Source of the DNA: Treponema sp.
GTDB lineage: Bacteria; Spirochaetota; Spirochaetia; Treponematales; Treponemataceae
Reading direction: 5' to 3'
Assembly: GCA_024402505.1 (NCBI GenBank)
Contig: JAKSTP010000026.1
Coordinates: 1 to 34,408 of the forward strand
Length of the DNA: 34,408 nt
Part shown: positions 16,123 to 24,263 of the stretch, in pieces
Numbering within the stretch: position 1 is the stretch's first letter
Layout: each line of letters starts with the position of its first letter
Notes under the pieces: generated by a model
Database searches by the model: none
Told to the model about the DNA's origin: nothing
The model's input: the letters and a program-made list of their open reading frames with translations, nothing else
Made by a program: the position numbers and the translations under genes

Positions 16123-17572
16123 ACATCAGCTCCTTTCGAACTTTACTGATTCGTTTTGTAATTGCAACGATTACAATCAATGCAACAACAATTCCACCAA
16201 AAAGTCCGACGTATTTTTCGATAATTGCTTTGCGGTAATACTTGAAAGCTTTTGAATAAAGACGGCGTGAGCGTTTAAGTCTCAGGTAGTCCATAGCTTC
16301 CTTATAGCGTTTCTGCTGGGTGTAAGCTTTACCAAGACCAATATAGGCAAGATCGTAGTTTCCGTTGATCTTAAGAACCTTTTCCCATACTGCTGCAGCT
16401 TCATCATATTCACCGCAGGCATAGTGTTCAGTAGCCTGGTAAATCATATTTCCAAACTCAGTTGGAGTGAACACTGTAATAGAAGCATTCAATCCATCCA
16501 GAACGAAGATGTCATAACCAAAGTGTTCAATAGCTGTTGGGTTTCGGAAATAACCATCAATACTACCCTTTCCACCAAAACCAAAGAGCATCTGTCCCTG
16601 GCTGTTGTATCCGAAAAGACGGCCACGAGTTTCGTCCATTGCAATGTAAACATCGTTGTCAAGAACGGTAATATCAGAGAAACGGGCAGGACCTTTAGCA
16701 CCACCGGCATTTGCCCAAATAACATCACCAATAGGATCGAATTCACCGTTTTTAATCAGAATATCTTTACCAAGTGCATTAAGACGGCGGATAGGTTTTG
16801 CTTTTGCAACATCGTTTTCATCAAAAGTACGCATTACGGCAAAAAGGAAGCCCTCATTGTCAATGTAAACATTTGAATATTCAGTAGGAACAAATGATTC
16901 CATCTGTTCACGCTGAGCACGGGTAGCAAGTTTCTTTCTGATTACAAGTGCCCAGTCAACTACAACTTCGCTGGCACCAAAGTAACCTGTAAATGAACCG
17001 TCGTATTCATATTTAAGGAATCCCTGATTCAGGTTTTTGGCAAGAATGTAAACACGGCCTTTTGTATCGGCAACTACTTTTTCAGGAAGGAATGTCTTTC
17101 CTTTTTCGTAGTTTGGATCGTCTGGTTCTGTGAAAGAAACAATGTAGTTCAAATCTTTGTCCAGTTTTACAACACGGGCATTGTTTGTATCAGCAACAAA
17201 CCAGGAACCGTCTTCATTGATGTAAAGATCTCTTGGAGAAGCAAAAGTATTAACAATTCCTTCAGGTGCATTAAATTCTGTAATAATGCGTTTTAGAGTA
17301 AGTGTTTTATCTTCGTTGTATTTCAGTTCTACAATGCGGTTGTTGTCTGAATCCAGAAGGTAAAGTTTGTCTTCATAGGCAAAAAGTCCCTGTGGATTCT
17401 TGAGAGGAACATCAAGTCCCAGGTTATCGGCATAAAGAACACTTGATACCCGGTAAGTATCTGGTGATCTTTCAGGCTGTCCCCAGTAATCGTAGATGTA
17501 AGAATCACCTTTTGCAAAAGCTGAAGCACAGATTAATAATAATGATACAATTGTTACAATAATCTTTTTCAT
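16112..17572 (-). CDS. NHL-repeat and TPR protein with a C-terminal membrane anchor
   Basis: A 486-residue exported protein. A signal peptide (1-20, ending ASAFA) is followed by NHL-type propeller repeats (about 55-380), seen as LKNPQGLFAYEDKLYLLDSDNNRIVEL, FASPRDLYINEDGSWFVADTNNARVVKL and FRNPTAIEHFGYDIFVLDG. A TPR pair follows (about 385-440, EYDEAAAVWEKVLKINGNYDLAY), then one membrane helix (about 455-475) and a short basic cytosolic tail. The propeller and TPRs therefore sit in the periplasm, held to the inner membrane: a protein- or glycan-binding scaffold rather than an enzyme. The ribosome site is AAGGA. The gene begins 4 bases after the stop of a permease gene and overlaps the YIP1 gene. 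Confidence 0.82.
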   Translation of the reverse strand: MKKIIVTIVSLLLICASAFAKGDSYIYDYWGQPERSPDTYRVSSVLYADNLGLDVPLKNPQGLFAYEDKLYLLDSDNNRIVELKYNEDKTLTLKRIITEFNAPEGIVNTFASPRDLYINEDGSWFVADTNNARVVKLDKDLNYIVSFTEPDDPNYEKGKTFLPEKVVADTKGRVYILAKNLNQGFLKYEYDGSFTGYFGASEVVVDWALVIRKKLATRAQREQMESFVPTEYSNVYIDNEGFLFAVMRTFDENDVAKAKPIRRLNALGKDILIKNGEFDPIGDVIWANAGGAKGPARFSDITVLDNDVYIAMDETRGRLFGYNSQGQMLFGFGGKGSIDGYFRNPTAIEHFGYDIFVLDGLNASITVFTPTEFGNMIYQATEHYACGEYDEAAAVWEKVLKINGNYDLAYIGLGKAYTQQKRYKEAMDYLRLKRSRRLYSKAFKYYRKAIIEKYVGLFGGIVVALIVIVAITKRISKVRKELMYEE

Positions 17573-17576
17573 AATA

Positions 17577-18428
17577 CTAATCCTTGAGACCTGATGTAGC
17601 CATGGTTTCCATGATCTGACTCTGTGAAAGAACGAACATGATGATAGGTACCATCATTGTGAAGACTGTAACGGCTGCCATCTGACCTGTACGGGCAACA
17701 CCACCGGCCTGAATCTGAGACAAGGCGTAGTTCAGCATCTTTTTATTTTCTGTATAGATGATTGTATGTGCCGGGTTATTCCAAAGTCCGGTTACAGAAT
17801 AAATACTGATTGTAAGCCAAGCTGGTTTTACGTTAGGCATTACAAGGCGACTAAAAATTGTCCATTCGTGAGCACCGTCGATTTTGGCAGCTTCAATGAT
17901 TGACATTGGGAAGCTTTCCATGAACTGTTTCATAAGGAACAGACCGATTGGAGCAGCACAGGCAGGAAGAATCATTGCCATGTAAGTATCAACAATGTGC
18001 AGACGACACATAATCAAATACTGTGGAATACTAATAACGTAACCGTTGAACATCAAACAAACAACTACCAGACGGAAGAATCCGTTACCCAAAGGGAAGC
18101 GGTATTTTGCCAGAACGTAAGCTGCCATTGATGCAATAATTACGTGAAGAACAGTTCCAACTGCTGTAACAAATACAGTATTGAAAATGTATCTTGAGAA
18201 TGGAACCCAGGACTGACTCATAGTAACCAGAAGGTCACCAAAGTTGTCCAAAGTTGGGTTTCTTGGGAAAACTGTTGGAGGGAATCGGAATAATTCATCC
18301 AAAGGTTTAAGTGACTGGAAAATATTGTAGAACAGCGGAAATGCCATTACCAGGGCAAAGAGCAATACTACAATAAACAATCCGATATCACCACCAACGG
18401 AGCGATTAGGTCTTCTTTTTCTAGCCAT
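17577..18428 (-). CDS. Carbohydrate ABC transporter permease (MalG/LplC type)
   Basis: A 283-residue inner-membrane permease with six helices. It has the usual entry FPLFYNIFQSLKPLDELFRFPPT and the docking loop IIEAAKIDGAHEWTIFSRLVMPNVKP. Its start is preceded by AAGGAGG about 6 bases away, and it follows the partner permease by 11 bases. It pairs with the permease at 18440-19378 and presumably receives substrate from the large binding protein at 19383-22394. Like the second permease pair in the locus, it lacks a dedicated ATPase. Confidence 0.9.
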   Translation of the reverse strand: MARKRRPNRSVGGDIGLFIVVLLFALVMAFPLFYNIFQSLKPLDELFRFPPTVFPRNPTLDNFGDLLVTMSQSWVPFSRYIFNTVFVTAVGTVLHVIIASMAAYVLAKYRFPLGNGFFRLVVVCLMFNGYVISIPQYLIMCRLHIVDTYMAMILPACAAPIGLFLMKQFMESFPMSIIEAAKIDGAHEWTIFSRLVMPNVKPAWLTISIYSVTGLWNNPAHTIIYTENKKMLNYALSQIQAGGVARTGQMAAVTVFTMMVPIIMFVLSQSQIMETMATSGLKD

Positions 18429-18439
18429 TCCTATCCTCC

Positions 18440-19378
18440 TTAGTGTCCAACTCTGTTCAACAGAGACTGGATAATCTTATTACAAATAATCATTGTAAGG
18501 AACAAAACTACGGCAATAGCCGAAGCATAACCCATTTCGAATCGGCTGAAACCGTGGTCAAACAAGTGAGTAACAACAGTACGGGCAGCGTAATCTGATG
18601 AAGGGTAACCAGCAAGAACACGAGGAACATCAGAAACGTTGAAAGCTGTTGTAATCTGCATAACTGCACCGAACAAAAGCATTGGTTTCATGTTAGGAAG
18701 TGTAATAAACCACAATTCCTGCCATCGGTTCTGAATACCGTCAATATATCCGGCTTCGTACTGAGACTGTTCAATACCTTTAAGACCGGCTACGAAAGCA
18801 AGGAACCCTGTACCAAGACTCATCCACAAAATGATTGGAATAAGAACTTTCATAACATTGTGTGGGTTTGTCCAGAACAGAATTGGAGCATTGATAATAC
18901 CCATTTTAATAAGCCATGCGTTAACCCAACCTGTAGCATCATCACGGAACAAAATACCGAAAACTGTATAAGCAGAACCGGCAATAGATGGTGAGTAGCA
19001 GAACAAAACTACTACAGCACGCAGCCATTTTGGAAGTTCGTTGATAAGCCAGGCAACAATAAATGCCAGAATATATCCAACTGGACCAGTAATAACTGCA
19101 ATAAGGAATGTATTCTTAATGGCAATAGTGAAAACTTCATCTTCCAGGAACAGGTTCAGATAGTTTCTGAATCCAATGAATTCTGCTTTTTCCAGAATAT
19201 TAAAGTTTGTAAAACTATAATACATGGCGTTAATAACAGGCAGAATATTGAAAGTAATGAAGAGCGCTGCAAAAGGCAGAAGGAACAGATAACAAACTTT
19301 CATCTGTTTTGCATTGTGCAGGGCATCGCGGAACTGGAGTGACCGCTTTTGTTTGTACTTATATAACATATCACTCAT
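18440..19378 (-). CDS. Carbohydrate ABC transporter permease (MalF/LplB type)
   Basis: A 312-residue inner-membrane permease. The docking loop YEAGYIDGIQNRWQELWFITLPNMKP is intact, and the membrane entry YLFLLPFAALFITFNILPVINAMYYSFT is family-typical. The start at 19378 (MSDMLYKYK) is chosen because GGAG lies about 8 bases upstream and it follows the stop of the binding-protein gene by 4 bases; a reading frame extending to 19486 would overlap that gene by about 100 bases with a non-homologous stretch. It partners the permease encoded next. Confidence 0.9.
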   Translation of the reverse strand: MSDMLYKYKQKRSLQFRDALHNAKQMKVCYLFLLPFAALFITFNILPVINAMYYSFTNFNILEKAEFIGFRNYLNLFLEDEVFTIAIKNTFLIAVITGPVGYILAFIVAWLINELPKWLRAVVVLFCYSPSIAGSAYTVFGILFRDDATGWVNAWLIKMGIINAPILFWTNPHNVMKVLIPIILWMSLGTGFLAFVAGLKGIEQSQYEAGYIDGIQNRWQELWFITLPNMKPMLLFGAVMQITTAFNVSDVPRVLAGYPSSDYAARTVVTHLFDHGFSRFEMGYASAIAVVLFLTMIICNKIIQSLLNRVGH

Positions 19379-19382
19379 ATTT

Positions 19383-22300
19383 CTACTCCGTTGGCAGGTT
19401 GAATTCCTGTCGTTTTTTGGTAAGTTCGTCATTAATCTTACGTGAGTATTCAATAAGAACTTCACGTGGATCATCTTTTTCTGCAACTACAACACGGATA
19501 CTGTTTACCATATGGCGGTTAGTGTAGTAGCTACCTGGAACTTCTGGAACACCTTTTGAATCTTCAAGAGAAGCAAGAAGAATCTTAACCTGATCAGAAC
19601 TCCATGAAAGCTGCTGCAAAGCTTCAATGTTGGCAGTTGGATGACGGGCAGATGCACCCATAACGGCTTCCATTTCACGTCCAAAGCGAACCTGAGCTTC
19701 TGTTGATGTCCACCACTTCATGAATTCCCAGGAGTCGTTCATACGAGTCTGGTTTCGTTTATAAGCAGCATCGTTTCTTGATCGAACACTTTCTTTGTCG
19801 CCGGCTTTTGCAGAACCAAGTCCGTCAGTTACAGCATCAGTTTCAATGTTCTTTTCAACAGATTTGTTGATCATCATAGAACAAACGCCACCAGTTGTTG
19901 TTGTGCGGTCAATGTAAGTGTTGCCGTTTTTATCAACTTTCATTGTACCTGGAAGAAGAGTAAAGTCCCACAAACCGTGAATTTCAGGAGCTGAAACAAC
20001 CAGAGTATTGTATGTCTGGTAGTTTACGATACCAATAGGCATCTGACCTGAACGGAAGCGGCTTACAAAGTCGTAAACTACAGGAAGTCCGTAGCTGTTG
20101 AAGAGGCTTGTGTAAAGTTTGAAGGAAGAAACACCGGCTTCAGAATCAACTGCTGTTTTTGTTCCACGTTCGTTGTAAACACTTCCACCATTCTGATATA
20201 CCATTGCATAGAATGTAGACATGTCTGGAACCTGAATGCTTGGGTAAGGAATACCAACTTCAAGGTTGTTTCCCTGGATTGTTGGCAGGATTTCAATCAA
20301 CTGTTCCCAAGTCTGAGGAACTTCAACACCAAGCTGCTCAAGAATATCTTTACGATAGAACAAAAGGTTGAAAGTAGTTGTTTCAGGAATACCATAAACA
20401 CCGCCATCGTAAGAATATGCTTCGTAAGAACTTGGCTTAAAGCGTTTGAATACTTCTTCAGCATCAGGGAACTGCATCAAGTTTACGTTGGCATGACGAA
20501 GAGCGTAATCAACAGGTTTTGAAACGTCACAAGAAACAACAACATCAGGACCTTTTCCGGCAACTACGGCATTCAAAAGAGCATCAATATTAATAAGTTT
20601 AACGTTTACGTGGATTCCAGTTGCAGGAGAGAAGGAATCATCAATCATATTTTTAAGAATCTGGCTCTGATCACGACCAGTTACAATCCATACTTCAATA
20701 AGATGTTCATCACCTTCATCGTAAACATCACCAAGCATAGATGCATCTACAAAGAATGAAGTTACGAAAGATACAATTTCATGTTTTGCATTAAGGAAGA
20801 AGTTTGTTTTTCTTGCCTTAGGCTGATCGTTTACACTGTCCAACTGAATAAAGTCGATATCAAGTTTACATTCTGTAAGGCTCAAAAGTGATGTACCAAG
20901 AGATGTAACGTTATCCTTGAAGTTCTGGAAAGATTTTGTAATCTTGTCCGGATTTTTATAGAACTGTTCAAGCTGAACTGCAAGAGTCTGAGCAGGAGCA
21001 ACCTTATCAGATTTCTGGCCTGTAACTTTTACAAATTCATCAACAATCTTGTAAAGGCGTTTTGATTCAATATTCATAGCCTCTACTTCATCAGGATAAA
21101 CTTTGTCAATGTGATAATCACGGTAAGCATCAGGCTGTGTACCTGTAAGAACCATAAGAGTTCGGTAAATTACGTTCAAACGGTAAATACTGTCTTCAAG
21201 TTCACTGATAAGAGGACCAATGTCACCCAAAGTAGCTTCCATTTTGATTACGTGAGTACCTTTTGAAAGGTAGAACTTATATGGATTTTTGTCAGAATCA
21301 GAAAGAGTAATCAGTTTCCAGTCTGTGCTGTAGTTGAAACCAATGTTTTTAAGTCCGTCAAATGGGATTTCTCCATCGATATAAACAGAACGAGCCGAAA
21401 TGTAACCACGCTGATAAAGCTGTCGTGCCTGGAACGAAATCTGATACCATCCGTCTTCAGGAACATTCATTTCCCATTCAATCCACTGGCCTGGTGCCTT
21501 CCATGATTCACCACCAATGTAGTTGAAAACTGTACGGTCGATAGAATAAGGTTCTGTTACGGCAGAAGAACGGTCATAACGGGCAAACAAAGAAGGATCA
21601 GAACGACGGATAGAGTCTTCACCCTGTACGCGTACGGTTACATCAGTAGCCTTATAGCTTTCCGGTTTTGATTTCTGTTTTGCAAGATACTGTTCATATG
21701 TATCGATTACTTCAACCGGTTTGATTTTAATTGATTTGATTGCAACAGGTTCATTTGTTGCTTTGAAACCGATTGTATTTACACCTTTCTTAAAATAGAA
21801 CTGATAAGGATCAACTTCGTATCCAGAATCACTTTTGAAAGGAACTGTCTGCCAGTCGTAGATTTCCATCTGTGTTGGACGAATCTGGTTACCGCGGTTA
21901 TCGGTACGGATTTCTCCACCATCTTTCCAAAGACGCTGGAAAGAAAGGAGATCAGCACCAGTAAATGGCACTTCACCGTTGATGTACAGAATACGCTCCA
22001 TGTTAACGTTTCTGGACGGAACGGCAATATATTCCATTTCCATGTTGTAAAAACCTTCGGTCGGAACATTAACAGTCCACTGAACGAAAGATCCATCTTC
22101 TGTAACAAGTACGTTGTTCTTACCCTGATAACTTGCTTCCAGTTTTACACCTGTTGAAGATTCATCATAATCTGCAACATTTACTTCAATAACTGAAGTT
22201 GGTTTTCCTGCAGCTTTGTGATCATTCAAATACTGTTTGTAAGTACTTGAACGGTCTACTGTGCCTGCAGATGAAGTCAAATCAAAGCCTTCATATTTGC

Positions 22301-22394
22301 TGGAGTAGTTTTTATCAGGAATCAGATTAAGTAAAACGATTAACAAAACAACGACTGCTACGCCGATTAAAGTGTTACGTAAAGTTTTATTCAT
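19383..22394 (-). CDS. Giant solute-binding protein with two N-terminal carbohydrate-binding-like modules
   Basis: A 1003-residue protein, more than twice the usual size of a sugar-binding protein. An uncleaved-looking signal anchor (about 5-25, no lipobox Cys) is followed by two related beta-sandwich modules (about 65-230 and 250-395). Both carry the pattern Y-I-(N/D)-G-E-(V/I)-P-F (138-145; 338-345) and end in KFYLSKG or QFYFKKG, like galactose-binding-fold modules. A helical linker (400-560) leads to a family 1 solute-binding domain (565-1000), recognisable by VEVPQTWEQLIEILP, ETTTFNLLFYRKDILEQLG and NDSWEFMKWWTS. It probably captures a polymer or long oligosaccharide near the membrane and passes it to the permeases encoded next. 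It is the first gene of the locus, with AGGGA before the ATG and an extended -10 promoter. Confidence 0.85.
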   Translation of the reverse strand: MNKTLRNTLIGVAVVVLLIVLLNLIPDKNYSSKYEGFDLTSSAGTVDRSSTYKQYLNDHKAAGKPTSVIEVNVADYDESSTGVKLEASYQGKNNVLVTEDGSFVQWTVNVPTEGFYNMEMEYIAVPSRNVNMERILYINGEVPFTGADLLSFQRLWKDGGEIRTDNRGNQIRPTQMEIYDWQTVPFKSDSGYEVDPYQFYFKKGVNTIGFKATNEPVAIKSIKIKPVEVIDTYEQYLAKQKSKPESYKATDVTVRVQGEDSIRRSDPSLFARYDRSSAVTEPYSIDRTVFNYIGGESWKAPGQWIEWEMNVPEDGWYQISFQARQLYQRGYISARSVYIDGEIPFDGLKNIGFNYSTDWKLITLSDSDKNPYKFYLSKGTHVIKMEATLGDIGPLISELEDSIYRLNVIYRTLMVLTGTQPDAYRDYHIDKVYPDEVEAMNIESKRLYKIVDEFVKVTGQKSDKVAPAQTLAVQLEQFYKNPDKITKSFQNFKDNVTSLGTSLLSLTECKLDIDFIQLDSVNDQPKARKTNFFLNAKHEIVSFVTSFFVDASMLGDVYDEGDEHLIEVWIVTGRDQSQILKNMIDDSFSPATGIHVNVKLINIDALLNAVVAGKGPDVVVSCDVSKPVDYALRHANVNLMQFPDAEEVFKRFKPSSYEAYSYDGGVYGIPETTTFNLLFYRKDILEQLGVEVPQTWEQLIEILPTIQGNNLEVGIPYPSIQVPDMSTFYAMVYQNGGSVYNERGTKTAVDSEAGVSSFKLYTSLFNSYGLPVVYDFVSRFRSGQMPIGIVNYQTYNTLVVSAPEIHGLWDFTLLPGTMKVDKNGNTYIDRTTTTGGVCSMMINKSVEKNIETDAVTDGLGSAKAGDKESVRSRNDAAYKRNQTRMNDSWEFMKWWTSTEAQVRFGREMEAVMGASARHPTANIEALQQLSWSSDQVKILLASLEDSKGVPEVPGSYYTNRHMVNSIRVVVAEKDDPREVLIEYSRKINDELTKKRQEFNLPTE

Positions 22395-22425
22395 TCTAGT
22401 TCCCTAAAAAAATATATGATTTTTT

Positions 22426-22434
22426 ATTATAGCA
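22426..22434 (-). promoter_or_regulatory. Extended -10 promoter of the nine-gene uptake locus
   Basis: On the minus strand, TGCTATAAT (22434-22426) is a full extended -10 element 31 bases before the ATG. No convincing -35 at 16-18 bases was found. The predicted leader is about 25 bases with an AGGGA ribosome site. Confidence 0.55.
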
Positions 22435-22524
22435 TGAGAAAATAAAGTTCGTATACAAAAATATTTCGAGAAAAACAACAAATTTTCTAGTAACTTTACT
22501 CAGGAAACAGGGTTTTCTATTTAA

Positions 22525-22553
22525 TTGAATTTAGGTACAAAAACCGTTATTAT
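22525..22553 (+). promoter_or_regulatory. Promoter of the outer-membrane protein / lipoprotein / rarA group
   Basis: TTGAAT (22525-22530), 17 bases, TATTAT (22548-22553). An overlapping TATAAT at 22551-22556 would have a 20-base spacer. A ribosome site (AAAAAGG) lies 8 bases before the ATG at 22579. The 184-base gap between the divergent genes holds only this and the minus-strand promoter. Confidence 0.45.
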
Positions 22554-22578
22554 AATAGAAAATAAAAAGGAAAATTTC

Positions 22579-23166
22579 ATGAAAAAAATCATTATTCTTG
22601 CTGCGGCACTGCTTTTTTCTGCTGCTGCCCTTACCGCTCAAAACAGTTCATCTCCTGAAGCAGAAGATGAATTTACATACGAAACATACGGCCGTGGAGA
22701 CCAGTTTCTTAAAGTATCCCTTCAGCCTGTAGTTCCACTTAATTTCGGACAGAATCTTATTTTTGGTGGCGGAGCTGAATTGGCCTACTACCGTTTCCTT
22801 ACACCAGAACTGTCCATTGGAGGTGAAATCAGTGCCATCTTCAATGCAACTATTGGTGGAAACGTTCTTACCACAATTCCACTCACCTTCGGTGCAACCT
22901 ATCAGTTTCTCTGGGATCGTTTTGAATTCCCTCTGAATCTTGGTGTTGGTATCTGCTATACATCCTGCCAGAACAACTCCTATTTTCCAGGTCTTGTAGT
23001 TCGCGGTGGAGCAGGTGCTTTCTTCCGTGCTTCTGAAAGCTGGTCTTTCGGTCTTACAGTAGGCTATATGTGGCAGCCGGAATGGACAAAAGATGATGAT
23101 GGCAAATCCGTTTATGATGACGGACATTTCCTTATGCCAACAATCAGCGCCCGATACCATTTCTAA
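22579..23166 (+). CDS. Outer-membrane beta-barrel protein
   Basis: A 195-residue protein starting at the ATG with AAAAAGG 8 bases upstream (22579); an in-frame extension to 22525 runs through the promoter. A signal peptide (1-19, ending ALTA) is followed by an acidic spacer, then amphipathic strands of alternating hydrophobic residues with Gly/aromatic turns (LIFGGGAELAYYRF, IPLTFGATYQFLW, WSFGLTVGYMWQPEW). It ends in SARYHF with a terminal Phe, the usual recognition signal for outer-membrane barrel assembly. This suggests a small 8-strand barrel of the OmpA/OMP_b-brl kind. Function is not predictable. The lipoprotein gene follows after 27 bases and may be co-transcribed. Confidence 0.78.
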   Translation: MKKIIILAAALLFSAAALTAQNSSSPEAEDEFTYETYGRGDQFLKVSLQPVVPLNFGQNLIFGGGAELAYYRFLTPELSIGGEISAIFNATIGGNVLTTIPLTFGATYQFLWDRFEFPLNLGVGICYTSCQNNSYFPGLVVRGGAGAFFRASESWSFGLTVGYMWQPEWTKDDDGKSVYDDGHFLMPTISARYHF

Positions 23167-23193
23167 TCAAATTGATTCAAAAAGGACTATAAT

Positions 23194-24243
23194 ATGAAAA
23201 AGATTCTTTCACTTTCAATAATTCTTACTTTCGCTGCCCTCTTCACAGGCTGTTTCAATCCTGTTTTCAACGATATCCGAAAAGAAGTAAAACTTAATGA
23301 CGCAAGTGTTGTAGGAAGCATTTCTCACCTTGCCCGTGTTTCTGCCAACGGGAAAGAATATCTTTTTGCAGCAACAGGCATTCTCTGTTTCAGCCAGCTT
23401 AATGCTACATCAGAAAACTCTGACTGGTATGCCTGCGAAATTTCAAACTTTTCTACAGTAAAGTATGATGCCATGAACCGAGTTTTTTCAGGCGAAAAGA
23501 TTATTCAGGTTGCTGCTGATTCAAATAACGTTTATATCATGACAGAATATTATGAATCAAAAGATGATATTGAACTTGCCGGTCGAAAGCTTTACAAAAC
23601 TACTATCGCAAATGCACTTTCAAAGGGAAGTCAGACTTGGGAGGAAATTAAGGTTTCCGGAAAAAGTCCAAAAACTATTTTCTGTACAAATGAAGAAGGT
23701 GGATCACAGGATGCTTTCATTACATTTACAGATAAAAAGACTTATAACGTTAATGATTTAGCCAATGATGTTGGCGGAGAATACTACGGTGTTGCTGCAT
23801 TCAACAGCACTCCAGTTTTCCACAAAACCTCTGCAATCACAACAAACGGCACAATACTTTATAAATCAAGTGACAGCTATGGGGAAATCGAATACAGCAC
23901 CAACGGAACTGATTTTAACCCCACCTCTCTGGAACTTAAAGCAAGTGTTCTCAGTCTTGCAGTTTGCGGAAACGAGCTTATTGTAGGAACCAGCCAGGGC
24001 ATTAAAAAGGTTCGCCTTGATGCAAGTGGAGTTCCAACTACTGTAGTTCACTTCTCTACCAACGCAGAATCGGCCATCTCTAAAGTTTACGAAGTTAAAT
24101 GTCTTCTTTCAGTAGATTCATCACTTTCCGACACAGAAGGCTGTATTTACGCCGGTGTTGATTTTACAGGATCGGGCGGAACATTCAAAAACATCTGTCT
24201 TTGGAGTTACGAACCTAGCCGCGGAAACTGGAACAGGGAATAA
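23194..24243 (+). CDS. Lipoprotein of unknown function, beta-propeller-like
   Basis: A 349-residue lipoprotein: MKKILSLSII, hydrophobic core, lipobox LFTGC with lipidated Cys20. The mature part is Ser/Thr-rich and strand-rich, with repeated blade-like motifs (KEYLFAATGILCFSQL, NNVYIMTEYYES, NELIVGTSQGIKKVRLD, GCIYAGVDFTGSGG) that suggest a degenerate beta-propeller. No catalytic motif is visible and I do not recognise a named family. AAGGA lies about 8 bases before the ATG. It is sandwiched between the barrel gene and rarA with short gaps, so it shares their transcript, although a functional link with rarA is not implied. Confidence 0.72.
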   Translation: MKKILSLSIILTFAALFTGCFNPVFNDIRKEVKLNDASVVGSISHLARVSANGKEYLFAATGILCFSQLNATSENSDWYACEISNFSTVKYDAMNRVFSGEKIIQVAADSNNVYIMTEYYESKDDIELAGRKLYKTTIANALSKGSQTWEEIKVSGKSPKTIFCTNEEGGSQDAFITFTDKKTYNVNDLANDVGGEYYGVAAFNSTPVFHKTSAITTNGTILYKSSDSYGEIEYSTNGTDFNPTSLELKASVLSLAVCGNELIVGTSQGIKKVRLDASGVPTTVVHFSTNAESAISKVYEVKCLLSVDSSLSDTEGCIYAGVDFTGSGGTFKNICLWSYEPSRGNWNRE

Positions 24244-24263
24244 AAGGATAAATCGGCTTACCA

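Noticed and set aside
19379..19486. Longer N-terminus for the permease starting at 19486
   Set aside because: It would overlap the binding-protein gene by about 100 bases; the ATG at 19378 has its own GGAG.
22648..23160. 170-residue minus-strand frame inside the outer-membrane protein gene
   Set aside because: It is antisense to a gene with signal peptide, barrel strands and terminal Phe, and has no promoter or ribosome site.
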